DNA of 64,000 nt from Arachnopeziza araneosa (GCA_003988855.1 QYAI01000024.1:496001-560000), one strand, 5' to 3'; counted from the first letter of the stretch, positions 1-12,504 are shown. Program-made: numbers and translations. The notes: generated by a model not told the origin, from the sequence alone.

Positions 1-2716
1 TTCATGCAATACAAGCCTCATAGCGTTTTTACAAAGAAAGCAAAATTCTTTCTGCTATCTCTTGCGTTATGTCATACCTGTTTGCCTGAGGTACAAGATA
101 ATGGAGATATTGAGTTTCAAGCAGCTTCACCTGATGAACTGGCTCTTGTTCGAGCAGCCCAGGATCTTGGGTGGTTAGTAATCGATAGGGCAGCAAGATC
201 CATCACGTTGACCCATCCCGGCGGACCTGACTCATCGGATCAAGTTACTGAAACATATGAGATTCTGGATGTGATCGAGTTTTCAAGCAAGCGAAAGAGA
301 ATGTCGATTATTCTTCGTTGTCCTGACGGGAGAATCTGTATTTTTTGCAAAGGCGCCGATTCGGTACTCATGCCCCGACTCAAGAATTCTTCTCTTGCTA
401 TGCAAAAAAAATCCGAGGTTGTCAGACGAGCGAGTATGAGAAAGAGCATGGAAGCTGAGCAAGCTCTTCGTAGAATATCTGAGCACTCGCCAAGAGCTAG
501 CTTTAGTGTTCCTAGACCTAGTATTGGTCGAAAGAGTACCGGTCAAGGGCGACCTAGTATTACTAGCACCCGTCTTCAACCCATACGCGATGAGCTTGAT
601 TCCTGGCTCAGGGAAAGGGAGCAACGTGATGTGGAAGTTGTTACAGATGCACCTAGTGCCAGCGCTTACGAGACCCCCAGAGCGTCCATGAATCGCCTAT
701 CGTTTGCTTCCATGAATCGTTTATCGTTTGCTTCCATGGATCGGCAATCATCCTTGGGTGATGACGAACTAGAAGACCTTATCGATGAGGCTTTGGTCCT
801 AGACGATGCAGCTGTGTTCGAACGGTGCTTTCAACATATAGATGACTTTGCCTCCGAGGGACTGCGAACTTTGTTGTTTGGATACAAATTCTTAGATGAA
901 CAAGAGTATGAGAGCTGGAAAAAGCTCTACCTAGAGGCAACAACAAGCCTTATAGAGCGCCAGAAACTCATTGAAAATGTCGGAGAAATCATTGAGCAGA
1001 ATTTTGAGTTGGCTGGAGCCACTGCTATCGAAGACAAGCTGCAAAAAGGTGTCCCCGAGACTATTGATAAGCTCCGCAGAGCTAATATCAAGATATGGAT
1101 GCTTACTGGAGATAAGAGAGAGACGGCTATAAATATTGCCCACAGCGCTAGAATCTGCAAGAACTACTCTGAAGTCGTCATTCTTGACCACGCTACTGGC
1201 GAGGTCGAGCAGAGAATGTCAGCGACCTTACTGGATATCAGCAAGGGAGCACTAGCGCATACTGTCATAGTTGTGGATGGTCAAACTCTTGCTGAAATTG
1301 ATACCAACGAAACTCTTGCTCTTCTATTCTTCGATCTTGCAGTTTTAGCTGATTCCGTCATCTGTTGTCGGGCTAGTCCTAGTCAAAAAGCTTCCCTTGT
1401 GAAAAGAGTGAGGACAAAGGTCTCGAGATCAACCACGCTCGCTATCGGAGATGGAGCCAACGATATCGCCATGATTCTTGAAGCTCATGTTGGTATTGGC
1501 ATCAGTGGCAAAGAGGGCCTACAAGCAGCAAGAATATCTGACTATTCAATTGCACAATTTAGATTCCTTCAGAGACTCCTTCTTGTACATGGCAGGTGGA
1601 ACTACATCAGAACTGGAAAATACGTCCTAGGTACTTTTTGGAAGGAACTCATGTTCTACCTTCTCCAAGCGCTCTACCAGAAGTGGACAGGGTACACAGG
1701 AACGTCGCTGTTCGAATCGACTTCTCTTACTGTCTTCAACACGCTCTTCACGTCCCTTCCAATTATTGTGCTTGGAATTTTCGAACAAGATCTTAATGCA
1801 AGTACATTATTGGCTGTACCGGAGCTCTACGTCCAGGGCCAACGCAATCAAGGTTTCAATATCAAGAAATATCTTGCATGGATGTTCATGGCTGTTTCTG
1901 AAGCTATGATTATCTATTTTACCATGTGGGGCCTCTTTGGCGAATCACTTTTTACTCAGGACAACAATCTCTTGTCTATGGGTACCCTGTGCTTCACTGC
2001 AGCAGTAGTATTCATAAACACCAAGTTCCTGTAAGTTTCGTTTTGTTGACGCCGTTCCTTTTGCTAACAATGTAAGCTTTCTCGAAATGTATAACAAAAC
2101 ACTCGTCTCACTCCTCGGCTGGATCATACCCGTTGGCGGCTGGTTTCTTTGGCAGATCCTTCTGTCGGCCGTCTTCAAACCCGGAAAATCATATCCTCTC
2201 TATCCTATCAAAGATGATTTCATACAGCACTTCGGACCAAATCTACTCTGGTGGCTGGTACTATTCCTGACCCTCACAAGCACCATTCTGCTTGAGCTTG
2301 GTGTAAGCTCGATTCGAAAATCCTTCTGGCCCACAGATACAGATCTTTTCCAAGAACTGCAAAAAGACCCCATTATTCGACAACGCTTTGAAGATACCAT
2401 CAAACGCGACGAAGAAGGCGGAATGGATGTAGATATGGCAAAAGAGAAGACAAGTTCAGAGGCTCAACGAGAGGGGGAAATTCGGGACCTTCTTAACAGA
2501 CCACGGATTTTAGATGAAAGTGTTGTAGTATTGAGCCCTGTTGAGTTAGTAGAGAGGGAAGCACCAATCACGAGGAGGAAATTTAGTGTGGATTTTCACA
2601 GGAGTAGGGTCGGGAGTGAGGGGGAGATGGGCGATGTGGCGATGAAAAGCATTGGGGGAAAGAAGGAAATGAGGCACTCACTTGATATAGCAGAGTTGAT
2701 GAGGAGAGATTTGTGA
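1..2716 (+). CDS. P4-type phospholipid flippase, Dnf3-like, 5' end cut off
   Basis: P4-ATPase that moves phospholipids to the cytosolic leaflet of Golgi/endosomal or plasma membrane. The frame is open from base 1, so the N-terminal membrane part and the DKTGT phosphorylation site lie before the window. Exons 1-2030 and 2077-2716; the 46-nt intron (GTAAGT, GCTAAC branch) gives 889 residues in view. Visible: nucleotide-domain motif with KGAD, P-domain motif TGDKRETA, hinge GDGANDIAMI, then about six membrane helices from residue ~545, spanning the splice, and a hydrophilic charged tail. A long Ser/Arg-rich insert between the KGAD motif and the rest of the N domain (nt ~430-770) holds a 24-bp tandem repeat. 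The large insert and tail resemble the Dnf3 class more than Dnf1/2 or Drs2; that subclass call is inference. Confidence 0.9.
682..744 (+). repeat. 24-bp in-frame tandem repeat, 2.6 copies, inside the flippase gene
   Basis: Units at 682-705, 706-729 and partial 730-744, each encoding ASMNRLSF with small changes (third copy ASMDRQS). Period is a multiple of three, so copy number change would keep the frame. It lies in the low-complexity insert of the flippase N domain. Confidence 0.85.
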
Positions 2717-3400
2717 CTGTGATGTGATGACGATGGGTTGAATGATAAGCTGTCTATACATACCCAGGGCCTGTTGGCACGATTGGATGAGTTTCATGCG
2801 TAGACGACTGGAGGTTAGAAGGGTGGGTTAGGTGTTGGATTGGATCTGGGTTGTCTCTGCATCACTTGGCGTTATATATCAGGATTGTTTGAAGTCAATG
2901 CAATATGTCACCTACCATGTTTATTATGCCACAACTAGAAATGGATTTTGGCTACAAAGTCTATACTTTCAAAGATATTCTTTAATCCTTGCTTTCAAAG
3001 GTACATATTGATTAAATAAGTTCTTCTGAAGAGATAAGTAAAATATAGCCTTGCTAAAGCAAAAGGTACAATTTGGTATAGCTTATTTTTTTATACGATA
3101 CAATACGCCAAACTCTGGGCTAGCTAAGTCAACCATTGTTTGATCCACCCCGGGAAAACGAAGCAGGTGCAAACTTAGAATTTTGATATCCTGGTTAGTG
3201 GAATTGAATTCGAACCAGACAGCACATTCATCCCTTGTCTCACCATCCAATGCAAGGTTACCTCTCTGTCAGCACCCATACCGTGATGCTATTCCGTAGG
3301 GTAAATTTACCTCGGATTCGTCTTTGGTACTTAAATGTGCTTGGCTATCGAAACTTACTACTCACACTGTAGAATCTGAGGGAGTATAGTTTCTTTAAGT
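2717..3400. other. Intergenic between convergent genes
   Basis: 684 bp between the stops of the flippase (+) and the four-span protein (-). AT-rich, no frame of interest on either strand. It should hold both 3' UTRs. I see no repeat or RNA gene. Confidence 0.6.
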
Positions 3401-4338
3401 CTAATTTGGAGAGACTATTCTTGTCGGCTGAGGAATAGCAAGTTCATTTGAAACACCGCTGTTCAAGTGTGGTCCGTTTGACATTGAAGCCATATCCACT
3501 GATGCTTCCTCTCCTTTCGTCCTGCTGTTTAGGGATCTTGGGCCGTAGTGGTCGTTGTGGAGTAATGATTTCCACATGATAAAAGTACTAAATACTAGTT
3601 AGGATGGTATAGAGAAAGCAGGAACTTGAAGGTTACTAACCTAGCAAATGAAGCGAAGACACCAAGCCATAATAGGGTGGTCGAGGCTACACAGTAGGCA
3701 TTTTTTCTGTAGACGGGATTGGGTTTTCCGTTGGCTTTAAAGTAGAAAGTTGCCGTTGCTTCATCTACTCCACTGATGTACGCATGACGTTTTGCAACGA
3801 TAACCTGCACGAGTTTTGAAGTCAGCCTAGGAGGTGACGAGGTCATGAGAGAGTCTCATACTGTAAGCGCCAAAGCATCTGCTAGAGCAGCTATCGATAC
3901 TAGCACCGAGGAAGCTTTCCATGCTAACTTGACTCCTCGACTCTCATGTCTCTCGGGCCAAAAGAGGTCGAAGAAAAATCCAGAACCAAAAATAGTTGCC
4001 ACGGCAATCCCAATGAAGATGTTATAAGACATGATGCCCACAATATCGTCATTGTGTACGTGGGCTCTTCCGCCACTCCGGGATAAAATGCCATCTTGTT
4101 GATCTACATAATCTGGTTGCAGGTTCTGTCAGCAGACTGCTTGGTGAGTCTCGGAACGGCAGGACATACCTAACAATGCTGCGGTTCCGACGGATTCCGA
4201 GCAAACACAGAGAATCATGGCGACTTGGTAGACAATCATCTTCGTCCTCCTGAGATGGAACTCTTGGTTGAACATATAGGATCCCTTGAATTTTCCCCAT
4301 TGTATCTCGCGCAAGTCAAGACCCCAAATTACTGGCAT
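3401..4338 (-). CDS. Four-span membrane protein, function unknown
   Basis: Four exons read on the minus strand: 4338-4170, 4112-3862, 3804-3641, 3587-3401; introns are 57, 57 and 53 nt with good GTATG/GTTAG donors and CTGAC-type branch sites. The joined frame gives 256 residues with no internal stop, which supports the model. Four hydrophobic helices are visible (about residues 34-56, 84-109, 123-144, 178-201, the last crossing the exon 3/4 splice). The N-terminus starts MPVIWGLDL; the C-terminal ~50 residues are polar, Ser/Asn-rich and probably disordered. The start is the first ATG of the long first frame. I do not recognise the family; fungal four-span proteins of this size are common and uncharacterised. 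Splice sites are inferred, so exact ends may shift. Confidence 0.7.
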
Positions 4339-4427
4339 GACGTCGTTTTGAGGATGGGGTTAAGCAGCGTAATTAATAATAAGGAGATGCTGAGCAATAA
4401 TTTGTTGGAGAGAAAGGAGTGAAGAGA

Positions 4428-4454
4428 GGGGGGGGGGGGGAGAGAGAGAGAGAG
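4428..4454. repeat. Poly-G tract plus (AG)7 microsatellite
   Basis: Thirteen G (4428-4440) directly followed by seven AG units (4441-4454), about 90 bp upstream of the four-span protein start. A likely length-variable, error-prone site. Confidence 0.9.
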
Positions 4455-4824
4455 AATGGGAAGAAGATCAAGGGGCAATAGGCTCTCAATCGTTGATGGA
4501 AAGCGCGAGTTGTTATAGTAGAAGGAGATTGGAAAGGTTCGAGTACCTACCAAGACTTCTGGGACCACAGAACGAGGCTTCTGGATCTGCCGGAGTTTGA
4601 GTTTACCAAGTCATGCGCTTCTTGAGCATGGGATTCCGTCGCCACAGACAGAGCGCAGAGGGCGAGAAGAAGACCTTTGTAATCAAGTGTGCAGTCTTCT
4701 TCTTCGGGTCATGCAGAAGTGAAAATGCCATCGTTTGTGGAGGCGTGTTGTGTTCTGACTGAGGCTGTTTCGGGACATGAATTAAGGTTGCGTGCGTATG
4801 ACGTCGCTCGGAGCCACAGGGCAG

Positions 4825-4851
4825 TTCTTCTTCTTCTTCTTCTTCTTCTTC
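4825..4851. repeat. (TTC)n trinucleotide repeat
   Basis: About nine TTC units in the divergent region upstream of AHA1. It generates the leucine run in a spurious short frame. Confidence 0.9.
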
Positions 4852-5523
4852 CCTTTTCGTTGGTGGCTCGACAATCCTCTCTTCCTCAACACAGTCCTGC
4901 TCTTCGAAATGTTGCCGTCCGCTTAATTCCTTGCTTTGCTTTCCTCGACCCGACCTGGACTTCTCCTAAAGTGACACTGTCAGATGTCTCTCCTTTCGGT
5001 GGCGGGAAGAGACGACTCACGTGATCGCAACTTCAAAACTCGGTTAGGCGGCGTCAGGGCTTGAGGTTTCTCCTCCAGGACTCCAGAACCTTCTACAACG
5101 GCTTTCTTGAGCTTCACAACATCCCACCGCTTCACTCACGTCTCCCTCTCGCATACAATTGGGAGGTTGACAACCCTTCTATTACCCCGTCAAACTCGCT
5201 CTCTGAAAGGGCGTCAATCAGATTGCGAAGCAGGTCTCCAATTCATTCCTACCCCTCTCAAGGTATGGAAAATAACCCTTTTCCTCCTCGAGCCTCTCGA
5301 AGATACTTTCATGATGAAATAACATGCTGGCACCAATCCTAGAATAGATTTTGTACTCAAATTTCTGCTGATTAGCTTTGGCCTTAGGCCTTTTTCTGAC
5401 TCCTTCCAAAACTTCACCGTCTTTGCTTCAATTGTTGACAGGGCTACAACCTCTGCTGACATGGCCTCCAGGAACCTCATATATCGAAACCAACCTTCTA
5501 TTCACTACTTTATTTAGCCCATC

Positions 5524-6671
5524 ATGGTACTCCATAACCCTAACAATTGGCACTGGGTCAACAAAGATGCCTCCGGTTGGACGAAAGAATACCTGGAGGA
5601 GAGCCTCAAGTCCATCAGTGCCGAGGAAAATGGTGTCACTGCTAAAGTGGACAAGTTGATTAGCATGGATGGAGATGTCGACGTGAATCAACGCAAAGGG
5701 AAAGTTATTACCATTTTTGATGTTAAGCTGGTGATTGAATATTCTGGTTAGTGCACGTAATAGAAATCAATAAGCATTGCTGACGAATTAGGCACGACTA
5801 AGGATGATAAAGATGTCAGTGGCACAATCACTGTCCCCGAGGTTGCTCATGACACCGAAGAAAACGAGTACGTTGTATGTCTCGTCGTCCCCACCGGGCG
5901 TTTCTATACTCAAATTAACGTTACCTAGTTTGACATAGACATCTATTCAGACGCTAGTTCCAAGGCACCCGTCAAAGATTTGGTTCGATCGAAAATTGTT
6001 CCCCAGCTAAGGAAGCAGTTCGCCAAGCTTGGTCCTGCGTTGATCGCCGAACATGGTAAAGATATCCAACACGCTCCTGGCTCCGGCCCACCAAGCGGAA
6101 CTGTCACTCCAAAGCTACACGTCCCGAGTTCGGGTCCGTCACAGTCTACAACCACAACCCAAACCGGCAAAAATAGCACCTCAGTTAATACCACTACCGT
6201 TACAGATAACGAAGAATTCCGTGCTCCTGCCTCCGAACTCTACAAAACCTTCACCGACCCACAACGAATCTCAGCGTTTACTCGCGCAGCACCCAAGCTA
6301 TTTGAAGGCGCTCATGTTGGCGGCAAGTTCGAACTTTTCGGTGGCAATGTTTCAGGCGAGTATCTTGAGCTTCGAGAACCCACTACGATAGTTCAGAGTT
6401 GGAGATTGGATCAATGGCCAAAGGGACACTTTTCTCGTCTGGAGATCAACTTTGATCAAAATGATGTGGATAGTGTTACGGTGATGAGAGTAAGCTGGAG
6501 TGGGGTCCCGGTTGGACAGGAAGAGGTTACAAAGAGAAACTGGGGAGAATATTATGTGAGAAGCATTAAGCAGACTTTTGGGTATGTTATGTCCAATTCC
6601 AATTTCATCCCCTCAGATATCAGGTCGAATCAACATCTAATACAAGACACAGCTTCGGCACCATTCTATGA
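5524..6671 (+). CDS. aha1: AHA1, activator of Hsp90 ATPase
   Basis: Co-chaperone that binds the middle domain of Hsp90 and stimulates its ATPase in the cytosol. Exons 5524-5746, 5792-5874, 5929-6581 and 6653-6671, giving 325 residues, the usual size. N-terminal domain opens with the family signature NPNNWHWVNKD and continues across the first two introns (…ENEYV/FDIDIYSD). A Ser/Thr-rich linker (~residues 145-190) leads to the C-terminal START-like AHSA1 domain. The last intron (6582-6652, GTATGT donor) is the key correction: reading through it gives an unrelated tail ending at 6690, while splicing to a 19-nt exon gives the conserved ending FGFGTIL and stop. Convergent with CDC4. Confidence 0.93.
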
Positions 6672-7558
6672 ATATCTCAAGAAGAGATAAGTAGAGATGG
6701 GACTGTCGAGCCCATGCGGAATATGAATTGATGATATGAATGCGCGAATGAATTCATAGTGCAGACCCCCTTCTCCCTTAGGGATAGATAAGAAAAAATT
6801 AGAGGGCAATTCCACCATGAAAAGTCTGTGATAGTGAATTATGAAGAGTGCATATTGGCGCCAAGTGACCTCAATTCGGCTGCTTGAATGGCTTACTACG
6901 TAGGTGCAAGCAGATCTGACTATTTTATATTCTCATGCTGTAAGAACACCACCTACGTAAATGACTTCCTTCGAAACCAGAAGGCTCCCCTTGAAGCACA
7001 TTTAATCTACGATATATTTAGTACAAAAGCCACTTCCAAAATTAATTTAAAACAGGATTTTATCTAAGATACAGCTTCACTGGACCTTGCTTACGGTTGA
7101 GAGGTATATTTTAACTGAAGTTAGACACTTGAATGATCCAATTCACTCAGGGATCAGTGACATGAAGCGGTAGAGTTTGTATTCATATAAATACCAGCTC
7201 CAGTAAAGTTCCATGACCCTCAACTTAAGCAGTAGAGATCAATCATTAGAGACTTCACCCCCCTAAATAACTAAATTAATGCAAGGCAAAACCCATCGCT
7301 ATGCTCATTTGTTCGTTCGTCCATTCCTTCCTTCATTTACTTTCTGATGCAAAGCATGACAATACTTGATAGGAAAAGAACAACAGATATACTCCATGGC
7401 TCAGTGCTGTTACGTCCTCGCTATGCATGCTAAATTGATTGAATGACTGATTAACTTCGTTTCCATTCCGTTCATTAACGCCTACGCCGGAGAGGTATGA
7501 TGATTTCGTGATGTTGGCGGGAAAATACAAGATAGAGGTTTATGCAAGTGGGTGATGT
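6672..7558. other. Intergenic between convergent genes
   Basis: About 890 bp between AHA1 and CDC4 stops. AT-rich, no credible frame. Contains a long inverted repeat at 6897-6959, listed separately. Confidence 0.6.
6897..6959. repeat. Inverted repeat with 10-bp perfect arms containing TACGTA
   Basis: Arm TACGTAGGTG at 6897-6906 and its exact reverse complement at 6950-6959, 43 bp apart. Both arms carry the palindrome TACGTA. No gene overlaps it. Confidence 0.85.
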
Positions 7559-10500
7559 TTAAAGCTCTTCTTCCTCTTCCACGACGTGACTCTCACCATC
7601 AGGGAGAAGCCGGCGGGAACCGCGGTGGGAGGCTGGAACGCCGTCCCGAGAAGCACCAAAATCGAGGACCTGATTTGCTATTAGTTAAAATAATTCAGTG
7701 AAAGGGTAAGGAACTAACCTCGACATAAGTTAGGTTATCCCGTTGAACAGCAGCTACACATCTACGCTCGTCAAATTTGACTTGCCAGACGCCACTAAGA
7801 TCGGTCAGAAGATCCTTGACACATTCACCAGTCTTTATGTTCCAAAGTTTCAAGGTCCTATCTGAACCAGAAATAACTTTCTGGCCATCGTGCTGGAAGC
7901 AAGTGATTGCACCAGTATGCGCACTCAATGTACTTTTGCATTGGCCATTTTCAGGGTCCCAGATGCGAAGAGTCGAGTCTGCGGCAGCGGAGACTAGGCG
8001 TTCATCGCGTAGATCAAGTAGTCCTACTAATGAGGAGTGACCTTCTAGTGTGAAGAGGCATGCTCCTGTTTCGAGGGACCAAATTTTCACAAAGTTGTCC
8101 ATAGAACCGCTGATGCAGCGATTGCGCTTGTGGTCTAAAACTACGCTATAGACTTTCATGGCATGTCCTGTTAAGCGGTGTACTGTTTCCCCAGTGGATA
8201 TCTTCCAGACTCTGACAGTATTATCATAACTGCCGCTGACCAGTGTATCTTGATGAGCAGCGATAGCACGCACAGAGTGTGTGTGGCCAGCTAGAACCCG
8301 AACAAAGTAAGGGCAATCTGCATCATTCGCTGGTGGACCAGTCTGGATGTAGCGCTTAGAACCTTGCTCTGGCAATCTCCATACTCGAAGTTGTGAGTCT
8401 CTGGATCCTGTGATGATTAACGGCTTTTCTGGAACCATGATTGGCTCTCCATTTTCAGTTCTACCCGTAACCTCGGGCATGAGAATCTGTAAGCAGCGAA
8501 CGGTGGAGGTATGTCCATGGAAAACTTGTGTGCAAAGACCTTTCTCTATATCCCAAACGCGTACTGAGCGATCAGTTGAGCCAGAGACTAAAACATTGCC
8601 TTCATATTGAAGAGCCCAGACTCCGCCTTCGTGTCCTTCGAGCTTCTTGCGTAAAGCACCCGTCTTGGTATCATAAACATGAATTAATGTATCATCAGAA
8701 CCAGTTAAGATCTTATCATCATCAAACTGGAGACAAGTAATGACATGCGCAGGATGAGCAGGGAACGCGAAGTGATGTGGGGCAACCTTCCCACTCATCC
8801 AGCTGGTTTGGAGCATGTGGTGGCGGCGGTAGAGGGACTTGAAAAGGTGTAGTTTCCGTAAACCGGACAGCCCTAACTGAGGATCAGGAACGGCTAAAGC
8901 AGCAGCGCTTGCGGCAGTGAGTGGTCCCTCGGATTTGTGGAATCTTGCAGTGTGAGGATATTTTGCGAGCATTCCGTGTGCTTTATCAGCGAACTCGTGT
9001 CCCACTGCTCTTCGCTTAGCCCTGTCGTTGTTGGCAGCTCCCCGCTTTCTCTTTGTAGCAGATCGTCCCTTTCTTACAGGACCAACTTCGGTTTTGATAG
9101 TGCTGACACCCGTGACTTCAGCTTCAGGAACAGGAATAGTTTGTTGTTGTACACTTAGATCTTGCTCGAATCCATCTGGTCCAGAAGGATCTTGCCATCC
9201 CCATCCTTGCTGAATCGCTTTCTCGAGCTCTCCAGTAGGGAGTGTAAATCCGTCGCGATCGAAGAGCTCCTTCCACCCAGTCTCGTTGGAATCGATAATA
9301 TTTCGCCACTGTTTCGATACTTGAGCAGCGCGGCACAAGTCCTTATGGTTTAGGAAGCTAAGGATGTTTAATCCCAGTTCCAAAGGTAGTTGTGCCAGAA
9401 AGTCGCACTTTAGAGCAGGGTTGACAACATCTGCAATAACATGAAGAGTCTTTCTTGAACATCGTCGAAGGAGTTGAAACATTAAAAGCGTCTTCATGTC
9501 ATTTGGCATCATATCAAATGTGTTGACCATTGATTGCATGTCCGAAACAGAATTCGTCCTACTTCCATAAGCATCCCTAGCTAAGGAATACGGCACCTGA
9601 TCGTTTTCAAGAGTGTCCTGACTATCTGCTGAGAGGCTATCATCATCCGTACCTCTATTTGAAATTGGAAACTCGTCATGCTCAGGTGCGTAAGTCGGAG
9701 ATAGACCAGGGCTTGGTAGGCTAGCGTTTTGGGCGGCAGCAATGTTAACAATCGGGCGTTGCACCGAGTTTTGCGAGAAGTTGGCGTTGGCTGATTCGAA
9801 AGGCTCGAGGTCCGACTCAGCAATAGGTGGTGTGGCCACGGCGTTAGTAAAAGAATCTTGGATGGTTGGTTGGTTGACAGCATCTTCCGAAGTGTCACTT
9901 TGGCTTAGTCCAGATTGCGGTGTATAGGAAAGTTCAAAGAAGGACCGAGGGTGCTGGCATGGATTAGTGATTGGCAGGTCCAATTCAGATGCATCCGGTG
10001 TTGCAGGCAAATCCGTGTCATCGGGGATTTGCATCGCCAGTCCGAGATGCTCTCGCTGATTCCCTGCATGTGAATCCTGATGTTTACCTCCTTCAATCTG
10101 GCGAAGAATATCTTCCCCTTTGTTTCCTCTGCCACCAACAGATACTGGGGAACCGCTATTTACTTCTTCCAACCTTTTTGCTGGCCTTCTTTGGTCCGAA
10201 AGAGCAAGCTTCTTGCGAACTCGCTCTGCACGTTGAAAGTCAGTCTTCCCTAACGTCGGCATGCGGTAAAGCCGTCGACTATCTGTTTCGTTAATTTCAT
10301 CTTTAATAGTTGTCTGGGATCTGGGACGTAGAGAACGATTCAGCCGAGTGCCCTGCATCAACAGTCAGTATCAACTTCAAATTACGAAAGTATAATAGAT
10401 AGTACAGACATTTTCAGTTACACGGTCTGCTTCAAGATTTCTAGATAACCCTTCGATTTCGTAAGAGAAGTTCAAAAGTTCAGCAGGGGTAGCCTTTGAA

Positions 10501-10862
10501 GCTAAAGGATACTCCTTAACATCGAGCTCGTCGAGGGCATGCTGCCTAAGAAGTAAAGGGGGATATGATCGTTTCGTCGTAGTTGTCGTTGTGACTGTCT
10601 TAGTCTCGACACATTCAGCAAGCTCAATCTGAAGTCTAGCCGTATGGCTAGAGACGCTATCATCATCTTCCACCCAGCCTATTGAGACGGTTTGACTCCT
10701 TGGGTTGGGACGATGTGCTTCATCCGCGGCTTGCATGTATTTCGGAGTTGAGGCGAAAGGACTTGGTGAACCTTCCGACACAAATCTTTGGGCCGTGTTG
10801 GAGATGGCATTCTGCATAGACACCGTACGGCGTTTGGAGTGAGGGCGAGATGGAGGTTCCAT
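7559..10862 (-). CDS. cdc4: Cdc4-type F-box/WD40 substrate receptor of SCF ubiquitin ligase
   Basis: Recognises phosphorylated degrons and brings substrates (CDK inhibitors and others) to SCF for ubiquitination; nuclear. Exons 10862-10410, 10352-7719 and 7669-7559, all phase 0, giving 1065 residues. Exon 1 holds the fungal Cdc4 head with a KTV-poly-Thr-KRSYPP stretch; its donor is GTCTGT, weaker than usual. A helical D (dimerisation) region precedes the F-box (residues ~470-516, LPLELGLNILSFLNHKDLC). From ~685 there are eight WD40 repeats, as in yeast Cdc4, each ending in GSxD-VxVWD-like motifs. Exon 3 adds 37 residues with an acidic end (EEEEEL) that would be lost if the second intron were read through. 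Basic NLS-like KRKRG lies between F-box and WD40. Confidence 0.93.
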
Positions 10863-12504
10863 AGCTATTCTTGTAATGTGACGGTCTGAGATCTGTACCG
10901 AGAATCCTCGGGCAATGACAGAAGCCCCTCACTCGTCCGGACGCGTCTCTAACACGAGAAGACAAACGCGTTATCAGCCCTCTTCCACCAACTTGCTGAA
11001 GTTATCCCAATAGCACCATGCCCTGCTTTTTGCTATCCTTGATGCTCGGATTCGTTGTCGATGGGGATGTGCTGCGATATCTTGACACGAGAACAGATGC
11101 GGGAGTGGAAGCAAGAGCGTTCAGTTGACGTGCCCGTGAGATGCAAGAATCTACTGGAGAATGAAGATCGGGAAAGAAGGCTTTCGAAGAAGGAGCGCTG
11201 TCGAAGCACAAAGTGGTGGTGCGGATCTGGGCGATTGAGTGGGATATGCTTTCCGATGATTGAGGTGAGCGATTCCAACTGACAGCCTCCTCGCTTCGCA
11301 AACTTTGCCGGCCGCCGCCTCCTTCCCTGTCGCCCCCCCCCCCCTCCAATCCAACCACCCTCTTCAATCTCGTCAAACCCTTTCACACATATGTGAGCAC
11401 CACCAAAGATTCTTTTCCCGGCCTCGCATTAATGCCGTCAATATCAATCTTGAATCAATTCATCGCTGCTTTTCAGAAGGCTCGGGATACTTTCTTGGGC
11501 TGAGCATCAGTCACTTGCAGACCATGCAATGTCAGCCTGTTGTGGGACAATCTTGCCACCCAACAAAAACTCCAGGCATCCCCAAGCTGCGTATACCAAA
11601 ACACACGATAACTACGAGCTAGAGTATAGGTAAAAAGTGAGGCAAGTAGATAATCTTGTTCTTTGGGAGGGAGAGAGAGAAATATCTAGAAAGCTCATTT
11701 TGTGTCTTCAATATCGTACACTCATCAACTTACTTCCAACCACAAGTCACTATTGCGTGCTGGACGTCGCACCAGCTAATAATAAAATAATCGGCTTTTC
11801 TTTCTCATCTTGACGAGTCCTGGCCAGCTATGAAGTAGCGGCGAGGAGGGAGATGTGTTCATTAAGTATTCACCTTGAACAGAGATCTCACACCTACAGA
11901 TCGTGCATCATTTTTTAAGTTGTTGGTCTGCAGATATCTTCATGCGAGATAATGCTATAGAGTTGTTTACACCACCCTCCTATGATCATTACTAACGCGC
12001 ATACTGGAGGAGAAGCGGCCACAATTTTATTTTCTCAATCGAATGTCCACCTTGCATTGTTGAAGCTTGTCTAGTAAGAATTGTTTTGAATGTTGATGTT
12101 CGGCGTTCAACCATTGACGGTTTAGTTGGCAACAAGCCATAAATTGTGCAATCCCTGGTGCTTCACAAGAAGCATGTCCTTTTATAGGCTTGAAAATGGC
12201 CGAGCATGCGTCTTGTAAATATATCTATGATTTTCTGGCCTACAATTTTTCCCCCCAGAAATCTGCGTCAGATGTTTTTCAACCTTTTCCAATCAAAAAC
12301 AAAATTTGAGGACCGCTCTTGCCTCGCGCACTTTCCTTCCTTCTTTCCCCAAACTCCCCCTTCGTTCTTCTTTCCCCTCTCTTGGCTCTTCTTTCATCAT
12401 CGCCGTCATCATCAACATAACCTCATCCTTCTACCGAGACTACATAAACGACTGTTCACTACAATTACCTTGCCAAATCAATCAGCTACGCTACAAAGCA
12501 AGCA
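10863..12504. other. Divergent intergenic region between CDC4 and HOP1
   Basis: 1.64 kb. Holds a run of 12 C at 11333-11344. The last ~200 bp before HOP1 are strongly CT-rich, typical of a fungal leader. Short frames on both strands (for example 11002-11386 minus) overlap each other and the C-run and have no recognisable content. Confidence 0.6.

Larger units (their letters stand above)
4339..5523. other. Intergenic, divergent promoter region with simple repeats
   Basis: 1.2 kb between the divergent four-span protein and AHA1. Holds a G-run followed by AG repeats (4428-4454) and a TTC run (4825-4851). The part from about 5100 is pyrimidine-rich as expected for the AHA1 leader. Frames at 4689-5024 and 5061-5342 are short, unsupported and overlap simple repeat or leader sequence. 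Confidence 0.6.

Noticed and set aside
3195..3225. TTCGAAC-like motif resembling a tRNA B box on the minus strand
   Set aside because: Consensus fails at the conserved C and no cloverleaf can be drawn.
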